A stretch of DNA of 64,000 nucleotides from Flavobacteriaceae bacterium (lineage in GTDB: Bacteria > Bacteroidota > Bacteroidia > Flavobacteriales > Flavobacteriaceae), in assembly GCA_024644745.1 (NCBI GenBank), contig JAHEHF010000008.1, positions 1 to 64,000 on the forward strand, read 5' to 3'. Every line of letters starts with the position of its first letter. The first letter of the stretch is position 1. Both the position numbers and the translations under genes were made by a program. The notes beneath the pieces are model-generated. The model had not been told where the DNA came from and searched no databases. It saw only the letters and a program-made list of their open reading frames with translations. Positions 1 through 10,758 of this stretch are shown in pieces.

Positions 1-986
1 TAAACCAAAGCGGTTCCCAATCCCAGGAAAAAGGACAAGACGATGAAATGAACAAATTGACTGGTAAAAACCATCAGTCCCAACACGATTCCCTGAATCA
101 GCATGCCCCAGAATAACAATCCTTTCTTTGGTAATAAATCGGCCATTTTTCCTGTGAACAGCTGCCCTATTCCCCAGACCATGGGATAAACGGCAACGAT
201 GATGCCGATCTGTTCGAGATTAAAGCTCAATCCGGCAAGAAGAATTGGAAAAAGCCCCCAGATCATCCCGTCATTTAAATTATTCACCATCCCGGCCTGA
301 GAAATAGAACCAAGATTTTTATGGGTCAGGGAGGTTTCTAAAAAAACATTTTTCATCATGGCTTTGGAACTGCTTTTTGATTCTACAGCCACATGATGCT
401 TTGTGTCATGAACAAAGAACACTGAAAAAATCAAACCTGAAATGGCAAGTACAATTCCAATATAAAACGGATAAGGAATCAAACCATAGTTTGAAGCCAC
501 CCAGCCCGTAAGAAAAGCTACGGCCCCAACAGCGAGGTACCCTGCTGATTCATTCAGTCCCATGGCCAAACCTCGGTCCTTTTCTCCAACAAGATCAATT
601 TTCATGACCACCGTACTTGACCAGGTAAGACCCTGGTTCATTCCGAGCAGCAAATTGGCAAATACAATCCAGCTCCAGCTTGGGGCATATATCAGTATAA
701 AAGGTATGGGTAAAGCAATCATCCAGCCCAGGATCAACAGGTTTTTTCTACCCAATCGGTCCGCGAGTGCCCCGGTAAAATAATTCGTAACAGCCTTTGA
801 CATCCCAAAGATGACGATAAAAGACAAAATGGCTGTTTTGGCAGTAAGTCCATAGACCTCTTCGGCGAGTTGGGGCAAAATAGTTCGTTCCAGACCCACC
901 ATGCCTCCTACAAAAATATTAACGATGACAAGCAATGAAAACTGCTTCCAATTGTGCCCCAAGCCAAGTTTGATTTTCTTTGCCAA
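1..986 (-). CDS. MFS transporter (partial, runs off the window start)
   Basis: Open minus-strand frame not in the ORF track; hydrophobic translation beginning LAKKIKLGLGHNWKQFSLLVIVNIFVGGMVGLERTILPQLAEEVYGLTAKTA; probable TTG start at 986. Confidence 0.75.
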   Translation of the reverse strand, partial: MAKKIKLGLGHNWKQFSLLVIVNIFVGGMVGLERTILPQLAEEVYGLTAKTAILSFIVIFGMSKAVTNYFTGALADRLGRKNLLILGWMIALPIPFILIYAPSWSWIVFANLLLGMNQGLTWSSTVVMKIDLVGEKDRGLAMGLNESAGYLAVGAVAFLTGWVASNYGLIPYPFYIGIVLAISGLIFSVFFVHDTKHHVAVESKSSSKAMMKNVFLETSLTHKNLGSISQAGMVNNLNDGMIWGLFPILLAGLSFNLEQIGIIVAVYPMVWGIGQLFTGKMADLLPKKGLLFWGMLIQGIVLGLMVFTSQFVHFIVLSFFLGLGTALV

Positions 987-1305
987 CCTAATAAAATTCT
1001 TTTGTCATGCCCTCAAAGTCAGAAGTACAACGATTCAACCGGAGTTTGCTGCTTGAAATTCCATCTTTCCCTCGATAGCTAAATGTACAATATTCCTTAT
1101 CAATGCAAAAATTTTCTTTGACGCCATAAATATGTTTGTGTGATCAAACGAAATGAGCTGAAAACCTTAGCAGTGTAACTTATTTAATCCTTTTGAACCC
1201 TGCTAGGGTTCTGTAAAAACCACAGGACATGATTCTTAAATTTTCACAGACAGAAAAGTGTCTATTATATTTAAAAGATCTGTTGTTCATCAGGCAACGA
1301 TTGCT

Positions 1306-1313
1306 TATTTTTG
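1306..1313 (+). promoter_or_regulatory. Bacteroidota-type promoter -7 element upstream of purH
   Basis: TATTTTTG (TAnnTTTG) with TTG at 1283-1285, 20-bp spacer, 22 bp before ATG 1336. Confidence 0.5.
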
Positions 1314-1335
1314 CGACAAAATTCAGCGAAACAAT

Positions 1336-2868
1336 ATGAACACCTTGAAAAAAGTAAAGTCGGCCCTCATTTCAGTTTTTCACAAAGATGGATTGGAACC
1401 CATCGTAAAAAAATTAAATGAACTAGGGGTAACCCTGTATTCTACAGGCGGAACAGAAAATTTTATTCGTGATTTGGGTATTGATGTTGTTCCCGTTGAA
1501 AGCCTTACTTCCTATCCTTCGATTTTAGGTGGAAGGGTCAAAACCCTGCATCCAAAGGTATTTGGAGGTATACTGGGACGTCGCGATAACGAAAGTGATC
1601 TGGAACAGCTCGGCACCTATGAAATTCCCGAAATAGATGTTGTCATTGTTGATCTTTATCCATTTGAAAAAACTGTGGCCGGTGGTGCAGCAGAACAGGA
1701 CATTATTGAAAAGATCGATATTGGAGGTATTTCACTGATCAGGGCGGCTGCCAAGAATTTCAAAGACGTGATCTGCGTGTCAAGCATGAAGCAATACGAC
1801 GACTTTCTTGAAATCCTTTCAAAGGATAATGGAAACATCAGCCTGGAGCAGCGCAAACTTTTTGCCGCCAAGGCTTTCAGTGTTTCAAGTCATTACGATA
1901 CGGCCATTTTCAAATATTTGAACCTAGAGGCAAAAGAGGAAGAATTCAGAGAGAGTTTTGATCAGTCAAGTCAATTAAGGTATGGTGAAAACCCGCACCA
2001 GAAGGGATATTTTTATGGAAACCTCGAGGACCTATTTGACAAGCTGCACGGTAAGGAATTGTCCTACAATAATTTACTCGACGTAGATGCTGCTGTGAAT
2101 CTGATGAATGAATTCAAAGGAGAAGCACCTACCTTTGCCATTTTAAAGCATAACAATGCCTGTGGACTGGCCCAGAGAAGCACTATTGAAGAAGCTTACA
2201 AGGATGCTTTGGCAGGGGATCCCGTTTCAGCGTTTGGAGGTATTTTAATTTCCAATACGACCATAAATGAAAAAACTGCTGAAGAAATTCACAAATTATT
2301 TTGTGAAGTGGTGATTGCTCCTTCCTATACAGACAAAGCCCTGGACATTTTAAAAGGAAAAAAGAACAGGATTATTCTGGTTCAGAAAGAAATTACCCTG
2401 CCTGATTCAAATTACAGAACTGCCTTGAACGGTGTTTTGGTTCAGGAAAAGGATAACATTACTGACCAGAAATCAGATTTGAAACAAGCTACAAAATTAC
2501 AGCCTGGCGACGAGGAGACCAACGACCTGTTGTTTGCCTCTAAAATATGCAAACACACAAAATCGAATACGATTGTTCTAGCAAAGAACAAACAATTATG
2601 TGCCAGCGGAACGGGCCAGACCTCTAGGGTAGATGCACTGAATCAGGCGATTGCCAAAGCAAATCATTTTGGTTTTGACCTGAATGGTGCTGTCATGGCT
2701 AGTGATGCATTTTTTCCTTTTCCGGATTGTGTGGAAATAGCAGGCAAAGCAGGTATCACATCAGTCATTCAGCCTGGTGGTTCGATTAAGGATCAATTAT
2801 CCGTAGACTATTGCGATGACCATCAGATGTCTATGGTCATGACGGGTACCAGACATTTTAAACATTAG
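1336..2868 (+). CDS. purH: Bifunctional phosphoribosylaminoimidazolecarboxamide formyltransferase/IMP cyclohydrolase
   Basis: MNTLKKVKSALISVFHKDGLEPIVKKLNELGVTLYSTGGT... and C-terminal SDAFFPFPDCVEIAGKAGITSVIQPGGSIKD; start moved from the 1258 ORF start to ATG 1336. Confidence 0.97.
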   Translation: MNTLKKVKSALISVFHKDGLEPIVKKLNELGVTLYSTGGTENFIRDLGIDVVPVESLTSYPSILGGRVKTLHPKVFGGILGRRDNESDLEQLGTYEIPEIDVVIVDLYPFEKTVAGGAAEQDIIEKIDIGGISLIRAAAKNFKDVICVSSMKQYDDFLEILSKDNGNISLEQRKLFAAKAFSVSSHYDTAIFKYLNLEAKEEEFRESFDQSSQLRYGENPHQKGYFYGNLEDLFDKLHGKELSYNNLLDVDAAVNLMNEFKGEAPTFAILKHNNACGLAQRSTIEEAYKDALAGDPVSAFGGILISNTTINEKTAEEIHKLFCEVVIAPSYTDKALDILKGKKNRIILVQKEITLPDSNYRTALNGVLVQEKDNITDQKSDLKQATKLQPGDEETNDLLFASKICKHTKSNTIVLAKNKQLCASGTGQTSRVDALNQAIAKANHFGFDLNGAVMASDAFFPFPDCVEIAGKAGITSVIQPGGSIKDQLSVDYCDDHQMSMVMTGTRHFKH

Positions 2869-3039
2869 GATCCTTAGATTCTAAAAGCATATCACAAACC
2901 CTCATTTGTTGTTTGCTCCGGTATACAAACAGTGCTCTAAAATACTTTTAACTATTTTAAGCCATTGTCTTTAAGAATTGGGTAAATTTATTACATTTGT
3001 GACATTCACAATACAAACAAGTTAACACGATAACATTTT

Positions 3040-4068
3040 ATGGGGTTTTTTGACTTTATGACCGAAGATATTGCAATCGATCTGGGGACTGCAAATACTT
3101 TAATCATTCACAAAGGAAAAGTTGTTGTTGATAGCCCGTCAATCGTGGCTGTGGACAGAACAACAAACAAAATCATTGCCATTGGCAAAAAGGCCAATCT
3201 GATGCAAGGCAAGACCCATGAAAACATCAAAACCATACGACCTCTAAAAGATGGGGTCATAGCTGATTTTGAGGCCTCGGAGCAAATGATCCGTGAGTTT
3301 ATCAAAAATATTCCAACGATCAAAAACCGCTTTTTCAGACCCTCATTGCGAATGGTGATCTGTATTCCTTCAGGTATTACTGAAGTGGAAAAAAGGGCCG
3401 TAAGAGATTCTGCAGAACAGATGAATGCCAAAGATATATATCTCATATATGAACCAATGGCAGCTGCGATCGGTATAGGAATTGACATCATGCAGCCCAA
3501 AGGAAATATGATCATTGACATCGGAGGAGGTACCACCGAAATAGCTGTGATCGCCCTGAGTGGTATTGTTTGTGACAAATCAGTAAAAGTTGCCGGTGAT
3601 GTGTTCACCAGTGATATCGCCATGTATTTAAGAACACAGCACAACTTATATATTGGAGAAACAACGGCTGAAAAAATCAAGATCCAGATTGGAGCCGCTA
3701 CTGAAGAGCTGGACACTCCTCCTGATGACATTTCGATTCAGGGACGTGACTTGCTCAGTGGTAAACCAAAACAAATTGAATTGTCCTACAGGGAGATTGC
3801 CAAAGCCCTGGAAAAATCAATTTTACGAATTGAAGATGCGGTAATGGAAACCCTTTCTCAAACCCCTCCTGAACTGGCGGCAGATATTTACAATACAGGT
3901 ATTTACCTGGCCGGAGGAGGATCCATGCTCCGTGGATTGGACAAAAGGTTATCCCGAAAAACGGATTTACCGGTTTATGTGGCAGAAGACCCGCTAAGAG
4001 CTGTTGTAAGAGGAACGGGAATAGCTTTAAAGGATATAGAGAAATATAAAAGCGTTTTAATGAAATAG
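3040..4068 (+). CDS. mreB: Rod shape-determining protein MreB
   Basis: Actin-like motifs IDLGTANTLI, IDIGGGTTEIAVI; followed by mreC/mreD. Confidence 0.97.
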   Translation: MGFFDFMTEDIAIDLGTANTLIIHKGKVVVDSPSIVAVDRTTNKIIAIGKKANLMQGKTHENIKTIRPLKDGVIADFEASEQMIREFIKNIPTIKNRFFRPSLRMVICIPSGITEVEKRAVRDSAEQMNAKDIYLIYEPMAAAIGIGIDIMQPKGNMIIDIGGGTTEIAVIALSGIVCDKSVKVAGDVFTSDIAMYLRTQHNLYIGETTAEKIKIQIGAATEELDTPPDDISIQGRDLLSGKPKQIELSYREIAKALEKSILRIEDAVMETLSQTPPELAADIYNTGIYLAGGGSMLRGLDKRLSRKTDLPVYVAEDPLRAVVRGTGIALKDIEKYKSVLMK

Positions 4069-4085
4069 AAAGCTGATCAAATATT

Positions 4086-4916
4086 ATGCAACAAATTATT
4101 TCATTCCTTTACAAGAATAAATTATTTATACTCTTTTTGTTGCTTGAAGTAATTGCCATTATATTTACGATTCAAAGCCATTCTTTCCACAAGAGTAAAT
4201 TTGTCAATTCGGCTAATTTCGTATCAGGAGGCATCTACAACAAAATCAATAATTTCAAGGAATTTCTTCTTCTTAAAAAGGAAAATCAACGCCTTTCTGA
4301 AGAAAATGTCTATTTAAAAAACCTTTTGAATCTGAAGGACAAAAATTTGATCGATAAGGATTTATTGTTCATCGATACCTTGAATTACAATCAAAAATAC
4401 CATTATACAAGTGCGAAAGTGATCAATAACAACTACAGGAAGAACAACAACTATCTTACGATCAATAAAGGCAGCAACAGTGGTCTGGAACCTGATTTAG
4501 GCGTTATTAACAGTAAAGGAATCGTTGGAATTACCAAAAGTGTTTCAGCAAATTACGCAACGGTATTATCCATTCTGAATGTCAATTCAAGGATCAACGC
4601 CAAACTTATGAACAGCGACCATTATGGGAGTTTAAGCTGGGACAATAATGACTATAATGTGGTACAGCTGCTCGATATTCCCATACAGGCAGCCGTTTAT
4701 GTCGGAGATACGATTGTCACCGGTGGAAGATCCACTATATTCCCGGAAGGGATTCCTATTGGGACAGTTAAAGAATTCAAAACCCTGAACAATAATTACG
4801 ATTATATCAACGTATCCCTTTTTAACGATATGAGTTCCATAGGATTTGTTGAAGTCATTAAGAATTTTGATAAATTAGAAATTAAAAACCTGGAAGAGAA
4901 ATCAAGTAATGAATAG
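4086..4916 (+). CDS. mreC: Rod shape-determining protein MreC
   Basis: N-terminal TM, coiled coil and MreC-like beta domain (INKGSNSGLEPDLGVINSKGIVGI); position after mreB. Confidence 0.92.
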   Translation: MQQIISFLYKNKLFILFLLLEVIAIIFTIQSHSFHKSKFVNSANFVSGGIYNKINNFKEFLLLKKENQRLSEENVYLKNLLNLKDKNLIDKDLLFIDTLNYNQKYHYTSAKVINNNYRKNNNYLTINKGSNSGLEPDLGVINSKGIVGITKSVSANYATVLSILNVNSRINAKLMNSDHYGSLSWDNNDYNVVQLLDIPIQAAVYVGDTIVTGGRSTIFPEGIPIGTVKEFKTLNNNYDYINVSLFNDMSSIGFVEVIKNFDKLEIKNLEEKSSNE

Positions 4917-5415
4917 GGAAAATATCAATAGCGCCATATTATTCATCGGACTCATACTGCTTCAGATCGTGGTGCTGAACAATATTAATTTCCTGGGCTA
5001 TATCAATCCCTTCTTTTATATTTTCTTTATTTTCCTGTATCCCATCCGGAAAGATGATGCCACCTTGTTGCTCCTAAGTTTTTTGCTGGGTCTTTTCATC
5101 GATGTATTTTCAGATTCGGGAGGGATCAATGCTGCAGCGACCTTGTTTATTGCTTTTATCAGAATACCGGTTTTGCAAAGCGTGATTGGTAAAAGGGAAA
5201 TCGATTATGGAGCCCTGACCATCTTCAAACTGCCCTTTCCAAAAATGTTCCTTTATGTGGTTATTTTGACCGTTATTCATCATCTTACGGTCTTTGGAAT
5301 GGAGTATTTTAAATGGAGTAAATTTGATATTATTTTTATAAAGACACTTTTAACAAGTATTTTTACCATTATATTGACCATGATAAGTTTTACCTTTGTC
5401 ATGCGTAAAAGATAA
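4909..5415 (+). CDS. mreD: Rod shape-determining protein MreD
   Basis: Polytopic small membrane protein, overlaps mreC end by 8 bp, canonical mreBCD order. Confidence 0.88.
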   Translation: MNRENINSAILFIGLILLQIVVLNNINFLGYINPFFYIFFIFLYPIRKDDATLLLLSFLLGLFIDVFSDSGGINAAATLFIAFIRIPVLQSVIGKREIDYGALTIFKLPFPKMFLYVVILTVIHHLTVFGMEYFKWSKFDIIFIKTLLTSIFTIILTMISFTFVMRKR

Positions 5416-5418
5416 CAA

Positions 5419-7299
5419 ATGCCAAGAAAGTCACTATTATATTTTTTGATCTTATCCATTGGGGTAATTTTTATCAGTCGCTTGTTTTTTTTGCAGGTCA
5501 TCGATAACCAATACAGACAAAATCCCTTGAACAATTCTGCCGTTACGGTGAAATTTGCCTACCCTGACAGGGGCTTTATCTATGATAGAAATGGCGAACT
5601 TCTGGTAGCCAACCAGAGCTCCTATGACATTATGATCATACCAAAGGATGTGGAGCCTCTTGATACTTTGGAATTTTGCAGTTTACTGAAAATTACCAAA
5701 GAGGACTTTCTGAAGAGATACCATCGCACTAAAAATTATTCCCCCAGAATACCCTCTATTTTTTTAGGCCAGCTTTCAAAAGAAGATTTCGCATATCTGC
5801 AGGAAAAAATGTACAAATACAAAGGTTTTTTCATTCAAAAAAGATTTTTGAGACAATACCCCGAACAAACGAGTGCCAATGTTCTGGGATATATCAGTGA
5901 AGTGAATGAAGGCTTACTGAGGAACAATGACTATTACCAGCTTGGTGAGCTGGTCGGTTATCACGGAATTGAAAAGCAATATGAAAAAGTACTTCGCGGT
6001 AAGAAAGGAGTAAATTTTATCCAAAAGAACAGGTTTAACAAAGAGATTGGCCCTTACAAGGAAGGCATCTATGACACCTTACCCGTTCCCGGCAAAGACA
6101 TCACCCTTACACTTGACATGGAACTGCAGATGTATGCAGAACAACTCATGGTCAATAAAAGGGGAGGCATTGTGGCCATTGAACCTGCAACAGGCGAAAT
6201 TTTGTCTTTGGTCTCCACCCCGAGTTATGACCCGGAAATGCTGGTTGGAAGGAAAAGATCAAAGAATTCTTATCTGCTTTTTAATGATTCTATAAAAAAA
6301 CCGATGCTTGACAGGGGCTTACAGGCGCAGTATCCTCCCGGATCCCCATTTAAGATCATCAATGCTCTTGTGGGTCTACAGGAAGGAGTCATTACGCCTC
6401 AAACTCCTTTTTACTGCTACCATGGCTATAAATACGGAAGAGGTGGTTTCATGAAATGCCACTGTGGAATTGTAGGGGCACCCATCAGTATGAACACGGG
6501 AATTTACCGCTCCTGCAATGCTTATTTCTCGAATGTTTACAGGAGGACCATCGAAAAATACGATTCGCCAGAGGAAGGAATGAATACATGGAGTGACCAT
6601 GTTAAAAGTTTTGGCCTGGGCAACTACCTGGGTTATGACCTGCCCTCCGGACAGAAGGGCCTGATCCCTGATGCGGAGCTTTACAACAGGTATTACCCCA
6701 ACCACCAGTGGAAAGCCATCACCACGATTTCCAACGCCATCGGACAGGGTGAAGTACTCACGACCCCAATTCAATTGGCCAACATGACAGCGGCTGTTGC
6801 GAACAGAGGATTTTATTATACTCCCCATATTTTGAAAAAAGTGGGAGACAGTTTGAACAAGGACAAAAAATATACCACACCAAAATACACGACCATTGCA
6901 CCACAGCATTTTGAACCCGTTATTGATGGCATGCTCAATGTTTTTGAAATAGGGACAGCAAGAGGTTCTAAAATAAGTGATATTCAGATCTGCGGAAAGA
7001 CAGGAACAGCAGAAAATTTCAAACGGATCAATGGAGAGCGGATCCAGTTTACGGATCATTCAATTTTTATTGCTTTTGCTCCGAAAGACGATCCCAAGAT
7101 CGCTATTGCAGTGTTTGTTGAAAATGGATACTGGGGCTCAAGATGGGCGGCCCCTATTGCCAGTTTGATGATTGAACGTTACATCAAAGGTGAAGTTAAG
7201 AGAGACTGGCTTGAAAAACGAATGCTTGAAGGAAGTCTGGAAGAAGAATATAACAAACAACTTGAAATAGAGAATTACGTTGCGCAAAAGGAAGAGTAA
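5419..7299 (+). CDS. mrdA: Penicillin-binding protein 2
   Basis: PBP dimerisation domain (PDRGFIYDRNGELLVANQ) and transpeptidase motifs (KTGTAEN). Confidence 0.95.
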   Translation: MPRKSLLYFLILSIGVIFISRLFFLQVIDNQYRQNPLNNSAVTVKFAYPDRGFIYDRNGELLVANQSSYDIMIIPKDVEPLDTLEFCSLLKITKEDFLKRYHRTKNYSPRIPSIFLGQLSKEDFAYLQEKMYKYKGFFIQKRFLRQYPEQTSANVLGYISEVNEGLLRNNDYYQLGELVGYHGIEKQYEKVLRGKKGVNFIQKNRFNKEIGPYKEGIYDTLPVPGKDITLTLDMELQMYAEQLMVNKRGGIVAIEPATGEILSLVSTPSYDPEMLVGRKRSKNSYLLFNDSIKKPMLDRGLQAQYPPGSPFKIINALVGLQEGVITPQTPFYCYHGYKYGRGGFMKCHCGIVGAPISMNTGIYRSCNAYFSNVYRRTIEKYDSPEEGMNTWSDHVKSFGLGNYLGYDLPSGQKGLIPDAELYNRYYPNHQWKAITTISNAIGQGEVLTTPIQLANMTAAVANRGFYYTPHILKKVGDSLNKDKKYTTPKYTTIAPQHFEPVIDGMLNVFEIGTARGSKISDIQICGKTGTAENFKRINGERIQFTDHSIFIAFAPKDDPKIAIAVFVENGYWGSRWAAPIASLMIERYIKGEVKRDWLEKRMLEGSLEEEYNKQLEIENYVAQKEE

Positions 7300-8557
7300 C
7301 ATATTCAAAGGTGTTGACTGGCTGTTGATCGCAATGTACCTGATATTCGTATTTCTGGGCTGGCTGAGCATCTATTCAGCTACTTTTTCAGAAACGGAAT
7401 TTGAAATTTTTGACCTGTCAACAAAATATGGCAAACAAATGATGTGGGTGCTGTTGAGTTTTGTCATTATCATTTTTATTCTTGCCATTGACAAAAAATT
7501 CTATGAACAGTTTTCAGGTATTTTCTATTTGGTCTCCATACTTTCTCTTGCCGGGCTTTTTATTTTAGGAAACAATATCAACGGAGCCACTTCCTGGTAT
7601 ACCTTCGGATCATTTGGAATTCAGCCGTCGGAATTTGCAAAAGCTGCAACTGCACTGGCCATAGCAAATTATCTCAATGAGCGAAACCAAGACCTTCGAA
7701 AGCTTTCCAGTCAGCTCAAGGCCTTCGGAATCATTTTCCTTCCGGCACTCCTGATCACGCTTCAACCCGATCCGGGATCGGCCCTGGTATACGGTTCGCT
7801 TATCCTGGTTCTTTATCAGTTTGGTCTTCCTCTGTATTATTTGGTGATCGGATTTTTGGCACTGCTGCTGTTTATCGTTACTCTTTATCTTGGCTTTCTG
7901 AATACCATAGTCATGGCGTCCGTTGTCATTACCGTTCTACTGGGCTACCTGGCCTATAAAAACAAAAAGTACCTGCGCCATAATTGGATGAGGTTTGTTG
8001 CCATTTATTTCTTTACAAGTGTTTTTATAATTAGTGTGGATTACGTATTCAACAATGTTTTTGAGCAGCGCCACCGTGATCGCTTTAACATCCTTCTGGG
8101 CAAAGATGTTGATGCACAGGGTATTGGCTACAATACCGCACAATCTGTGATCACCATAGGATCGGGAGGTGTCAGCGGAAAAGGATTTCTTCAGGGTGAC
8201 CGAACCCAGGGAGATTTTGTACCCGAACAACAGACCGATTATATTTTCAGCACTGTTGGTGAAGAATGGGGGTTTTTGGGCAGCAGCTTCGTGATTTTGC
8301 TCTTTGTTGCTTTTCTGATCAGGCTCCTTTATATTGCCGACAGACAAAAATCTATTTTCAGCAAGGTGTTTTCCTACGCCACGGTAGCCATTTTCTTTTT
8401 CCATTTCACCATCAACATAGGTATGGTGATCGGCCTTTTGCCCACTATAGGAATTCCCTTGCCATTTTTCAGTTACGGAGGTTCTTCACTTTGGGGTTTT
8501 ACGGTACTGCTGTTTATAATGATCCGGCTCGATGCCGACAGGGTCTATGAATGGTAA
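7280..8557 (+). CDS. rodA: Rod shape-determining protein RodA (SEDS family)
   Basis: SEDS signatures QPSEFAK, QPDPGSALVY, LPTIGIPLPFFSYGGSS; TTG start overlapping mrdA by 20 bp. Confidence 0.95.
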   Translation: MRKRKSNIFKGVDWLLIAMYLIFVFLGWLSIYSATFSETEFEIFDLSTKYGKQMMWVLLSFVIIIFILAIDKKFYEQFSGIFYLVSILSLAGLFILGNNINGATSWYTFGSFGIQPSEFAKAATALAIANYLNERNQDLRKLSSQLKAFGIIFLPALLITLQPDPGSALVYGSLILVLYQFGLPLYYLVIGFLALLLFIVTLYLGFLNTIVMASVVITVLLGYLAYKNKKYLRHNWMRFVAIYFFTSVFIISVDYVFNNVFEQRHRDRFNILLGKDVDAQGIGYNTAQSVITIGSGGVSGKGFLQGDRTQGDFVPEQQTDYIFSTVGEEWGFLGSSFVILLFVAFLIRLLYIADRQKSIFSKVFSYATVAIFFFHFTINIGMVIGLLPTIGIPLPFFSYGGSSLWGFTVLLFIMIRLDADRVYEW

Positions 8558-8619
8558 GGTCAGGTCACACCCTCCAAATAAATTCAATTTTAAGAATATG
8601 TAAGGAAATATATCATTTT

Positions 8620-8646
8620 CCGAAACATCCGAAACATCCGAAACAT
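8620..8646. repeat. Three tandem copies of CCGAAACAT (9 bp)
   Basis: ccgaaacat ccgaaacat ccgaaacat read directly in the rodA-rpsT intergenic region. Confidence 0.9.
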
Positions 8647-8682
8647 AAGAGAAATTAATTAAAATTGAACCGCAGAAACGAA

Positions 8683-8708
8683 AAAAGCAATCCATCAGGA
8701 TTGCTTTT
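8683..8708. terminator. Bidirectional rho-independent terminator between rodA and rpsT
   Basis: AAAAGCAATCC-ATCA-GGATTGCTTTT perfect hairpin with A/T flanks. Confidence 0.85.
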
Positions 8709-8732
8709 AAATATTTTAAAATAAATCTTTTA

Positions 8733-8984
8733 TTAAAGACTGGCGACGTGCAGGGTCAGTTTAGATTTAACGTTTGCCGCTTTATTTTTGTGTATGATAT
8801 TATTTTTAGCCAGTTTATCAACCATAGATACAATACTTGGCAACAAAGCCTCAGCCTCTTTCTTCGTTTCCAAAGCTTTCAAACCTTTGATCGCATTACG
8901 CGTGGTTTTATGCTGGTACTTGTTTCTTAAATGTTTCGACTCATTGCTTCTGATTCTCTTCAATGCCGACTTATGATTTGCCAT
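8733..8984 (-). CDS. rpsT: 30S ribosomal protein S20
   Basis: MANHKSALKRIRSNESKHLRNKYQHKTTRNAIKGLKAL... Confidence 0.96.
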   Translation of the reverse strand: MANHKSALKRIRSNESKHLRNKYQHKTTRNAIKGLKALETKKEAEALLPSIVSMVDKLAKNNIIHKNKAANVKSKLTLHVASL

Positions 8985-9018
8985 AATACTTAAATTAAAT
9001 TGTTATTTAAACAAATTG

Positions 9019-9090
9019 TAGCCCGTAGGGGAATCGAACCCCTCTTACCAGGATGAAAACCTGGCGTCCTAGCCGATAGACGAACGGGCC
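9019..9090 (-). tRNA. tRNA-Glu (anticodon UUC)
   Basis: Reverse complement GGCCCGTTCGTCTATCGGCTAGGACGCCAGGTTTTCATCCTGGTAAGAGGGGTTCGATTCCCCTACGGGCTA folds as a cloverleaf; anticodon loop TTTTCAT. Confidence 0.95.
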
Positions 9091-9177
9091 TAGAGTTTGC
9101 TTTTCTTTATCAAGCGAGTGCAAAATTAATACAATATTCCAACTCTGCAAGTACTTTTCAATTTTTTTTTATTTTTT

Positions 9178-10653
9178 TCAATACGCCTTTGCAAACAAAA
9201 CCCGTCTGTGCGATTTAGCCCCTGTCAGGATACATTGTCCCTCCTCTGATACCGCATCATTTGGAATACACCTGATGGTAGCTTTGGTAAGGCTTTTGAT
9301 CTTTTCTTCAGTGGCACTGGTGCCGTCCCAGTGTGCAGATACAAAACCTCCTTTTTTTTCCAGCACAGCTTTGAACTCATCAAAATCATTAACTTCAGTG
9401 ATCAGTCCATCTCTAAAATCAAGGGCCTTTTGAAATAAATTCTCCTGGATCTCAACCAGCAGATCCTTTATTCTGTCGACCAGTACATCCTGGCTCAAAA
9501 TTTCTTTTTCCAGAGTATCTCTTCTTGCCAGTTCAGCAGTATTGTTTTCCAGGTCTCTCGGCCCCATTGCCAACCTGAGGGGTACCCCTTTTAATTCATA
9601 TTCTGCAAATTTCCATCCAGGTTTATAGGTGGTTCTGTTGTCATATTTAACAGAAACGCCTTCTGCTCTCAAGGTTTTTGTCAGAGTTGCCACTCTCTCA
9701 TTGATCTGTTCAAGTTGATCCGCAGATTTATAGATAGGTACGATCGCCAGTTGGATCGGTGCCAGTTTTGGTGGAAGCACCAGCCCCTGATCATCACTGT
9801 GCGACATCACCAATGCTCCCATCAATCGGGTCGATACCCCCCAGGAGGTAGCCCAGACATAGTCTTGCTTACCCTCCTTGGTTGTGAATTTTACATCAAA
9901 TGCCCTTGCAAAATTCTGACCCAAAAAATGTGATGTTCCGGCCTGCAGCGCTTTGCCATCCTGCATCATGGCTTCTATTGTATAGGTATCTAGCGCCCCA
10001 GCAAAACGTTCGCTTTCTGTTTTTGTTCCTTTGATAACAGGCATGGCCATGAAATTTTCCGCAAAATCAGCATATACACCCTGCATTTTCCTGGTCTCCT
10101 CAATGGCCTCGGCCTTTGTTTCATGTGCTGTATGCCCCTCTTGCCATAAAAATTCGGCCGTTCTCAAAAACAACCTCGTTCTCATTTCCCAGCGCAGTAC
10201 ATTGGCCCATTGATTGATCAAAAGCGGCAGGTCGCGATACGACTGGATCCACTTTCTGTAAGAATCCCAAATGATCGTCTCAGAAGTTGGCCTTATAATG
10301 AGTTCCTCTTCTAATTTCGCTGATTCATCAACGACAATTTCTTTCCCATCTTCTCCTGTTTTCAACCTGTAATGCGTTACCACGGCACATTCTTTAGCAA
10401 ATCCATCAACATGACTGGCCTCCTTGCTGAAATAAGATTTAGGGATCAATAATGGAAAATACGCATTTTCATGCCCCGTTTCCTTGAACATGCGATCAAG
10501 CTCAGCCTGCATCTTCTCCCAAATCGCATATCCATAGGGCTTGATAACCATCATTCCTCGAACTCCGGAATTCTCCGCAAGGTCAGCCTTTATCACTAAT
10601 TCATTGTACCATTTGGAATAGTCATCCCCTCTTTTGGTCAGTTTTTTACCCAT
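9178..10653 (-). CDS. proS: Prolyl-tRNA synthetase
   Basis: [46 protein letters not shown]..., class II motifs ([23 protein letters not shown]); start at ATG 10653. Confidence 0.95.
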   Translation of the reverse strand: MGKKLTKRGDDYSKWYNELVIKADLAENSGVRGMMVIKPYGYAIWEKMQAELDRMFKETGHENAYFPLLIPKSYFSKEASHVDGFAKECAVVTHYRLKTGEDGKEIVVDESAKLEEELIIRPTSETIIWDSYRKWIQSYRDLPLLINQWANVLRWEMRTRLFLRTAEFLWQEGHTAHETKAEAIEETRKMQGVYADFAENFMAMPVIKGTKTESERFAGALDTYTIEAMMQDGKALQAGTSHFLGQNFARAFDVKFTTKEGKQDYVWATSWGVSTRLMGALVMSHSDDQGLVLPPKLAPIQLAIVPIYKSADQLEQINERVATLTKTLRAEGVSVKYDNRTTYKPGWKFAEYELKGVPLRLAMGPRDLENNTAELARRDTLEKEILSQDVLVDRIKDLLVEIQENLFQKALDFRDGLITEVNDFDEFKAVLEKKGGFVSAHWDGTSATEEKIKSLTKATIRCIPNDAVSEEGQCILTGAKSHRRVLFAKAY

Positions 10654-10758
10654 GTGAAAAAAATTTTGGCATAAATATTGTAATACTACTATTGAACTCA
10701 AAAAAATAGGTTGCAAACTTAGTTTTTTTTTACCTTACAACCATAAAAATACTGTACT

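Noticed and set aside
3108-3731. 207-aa minus-strand ORF
   Set aside because: Antisense to mreB; no initiation context and low-plausibility composition, so a shadow ORF
6376-7059. 227-aa minus-strand ORF
   Set aside because: Antisense to mrdA transpeptidase domain; shadow ORF
7937-8404. 155-aa minus-strand ORF
   Set aside because: Antisense to rodA; no independent support
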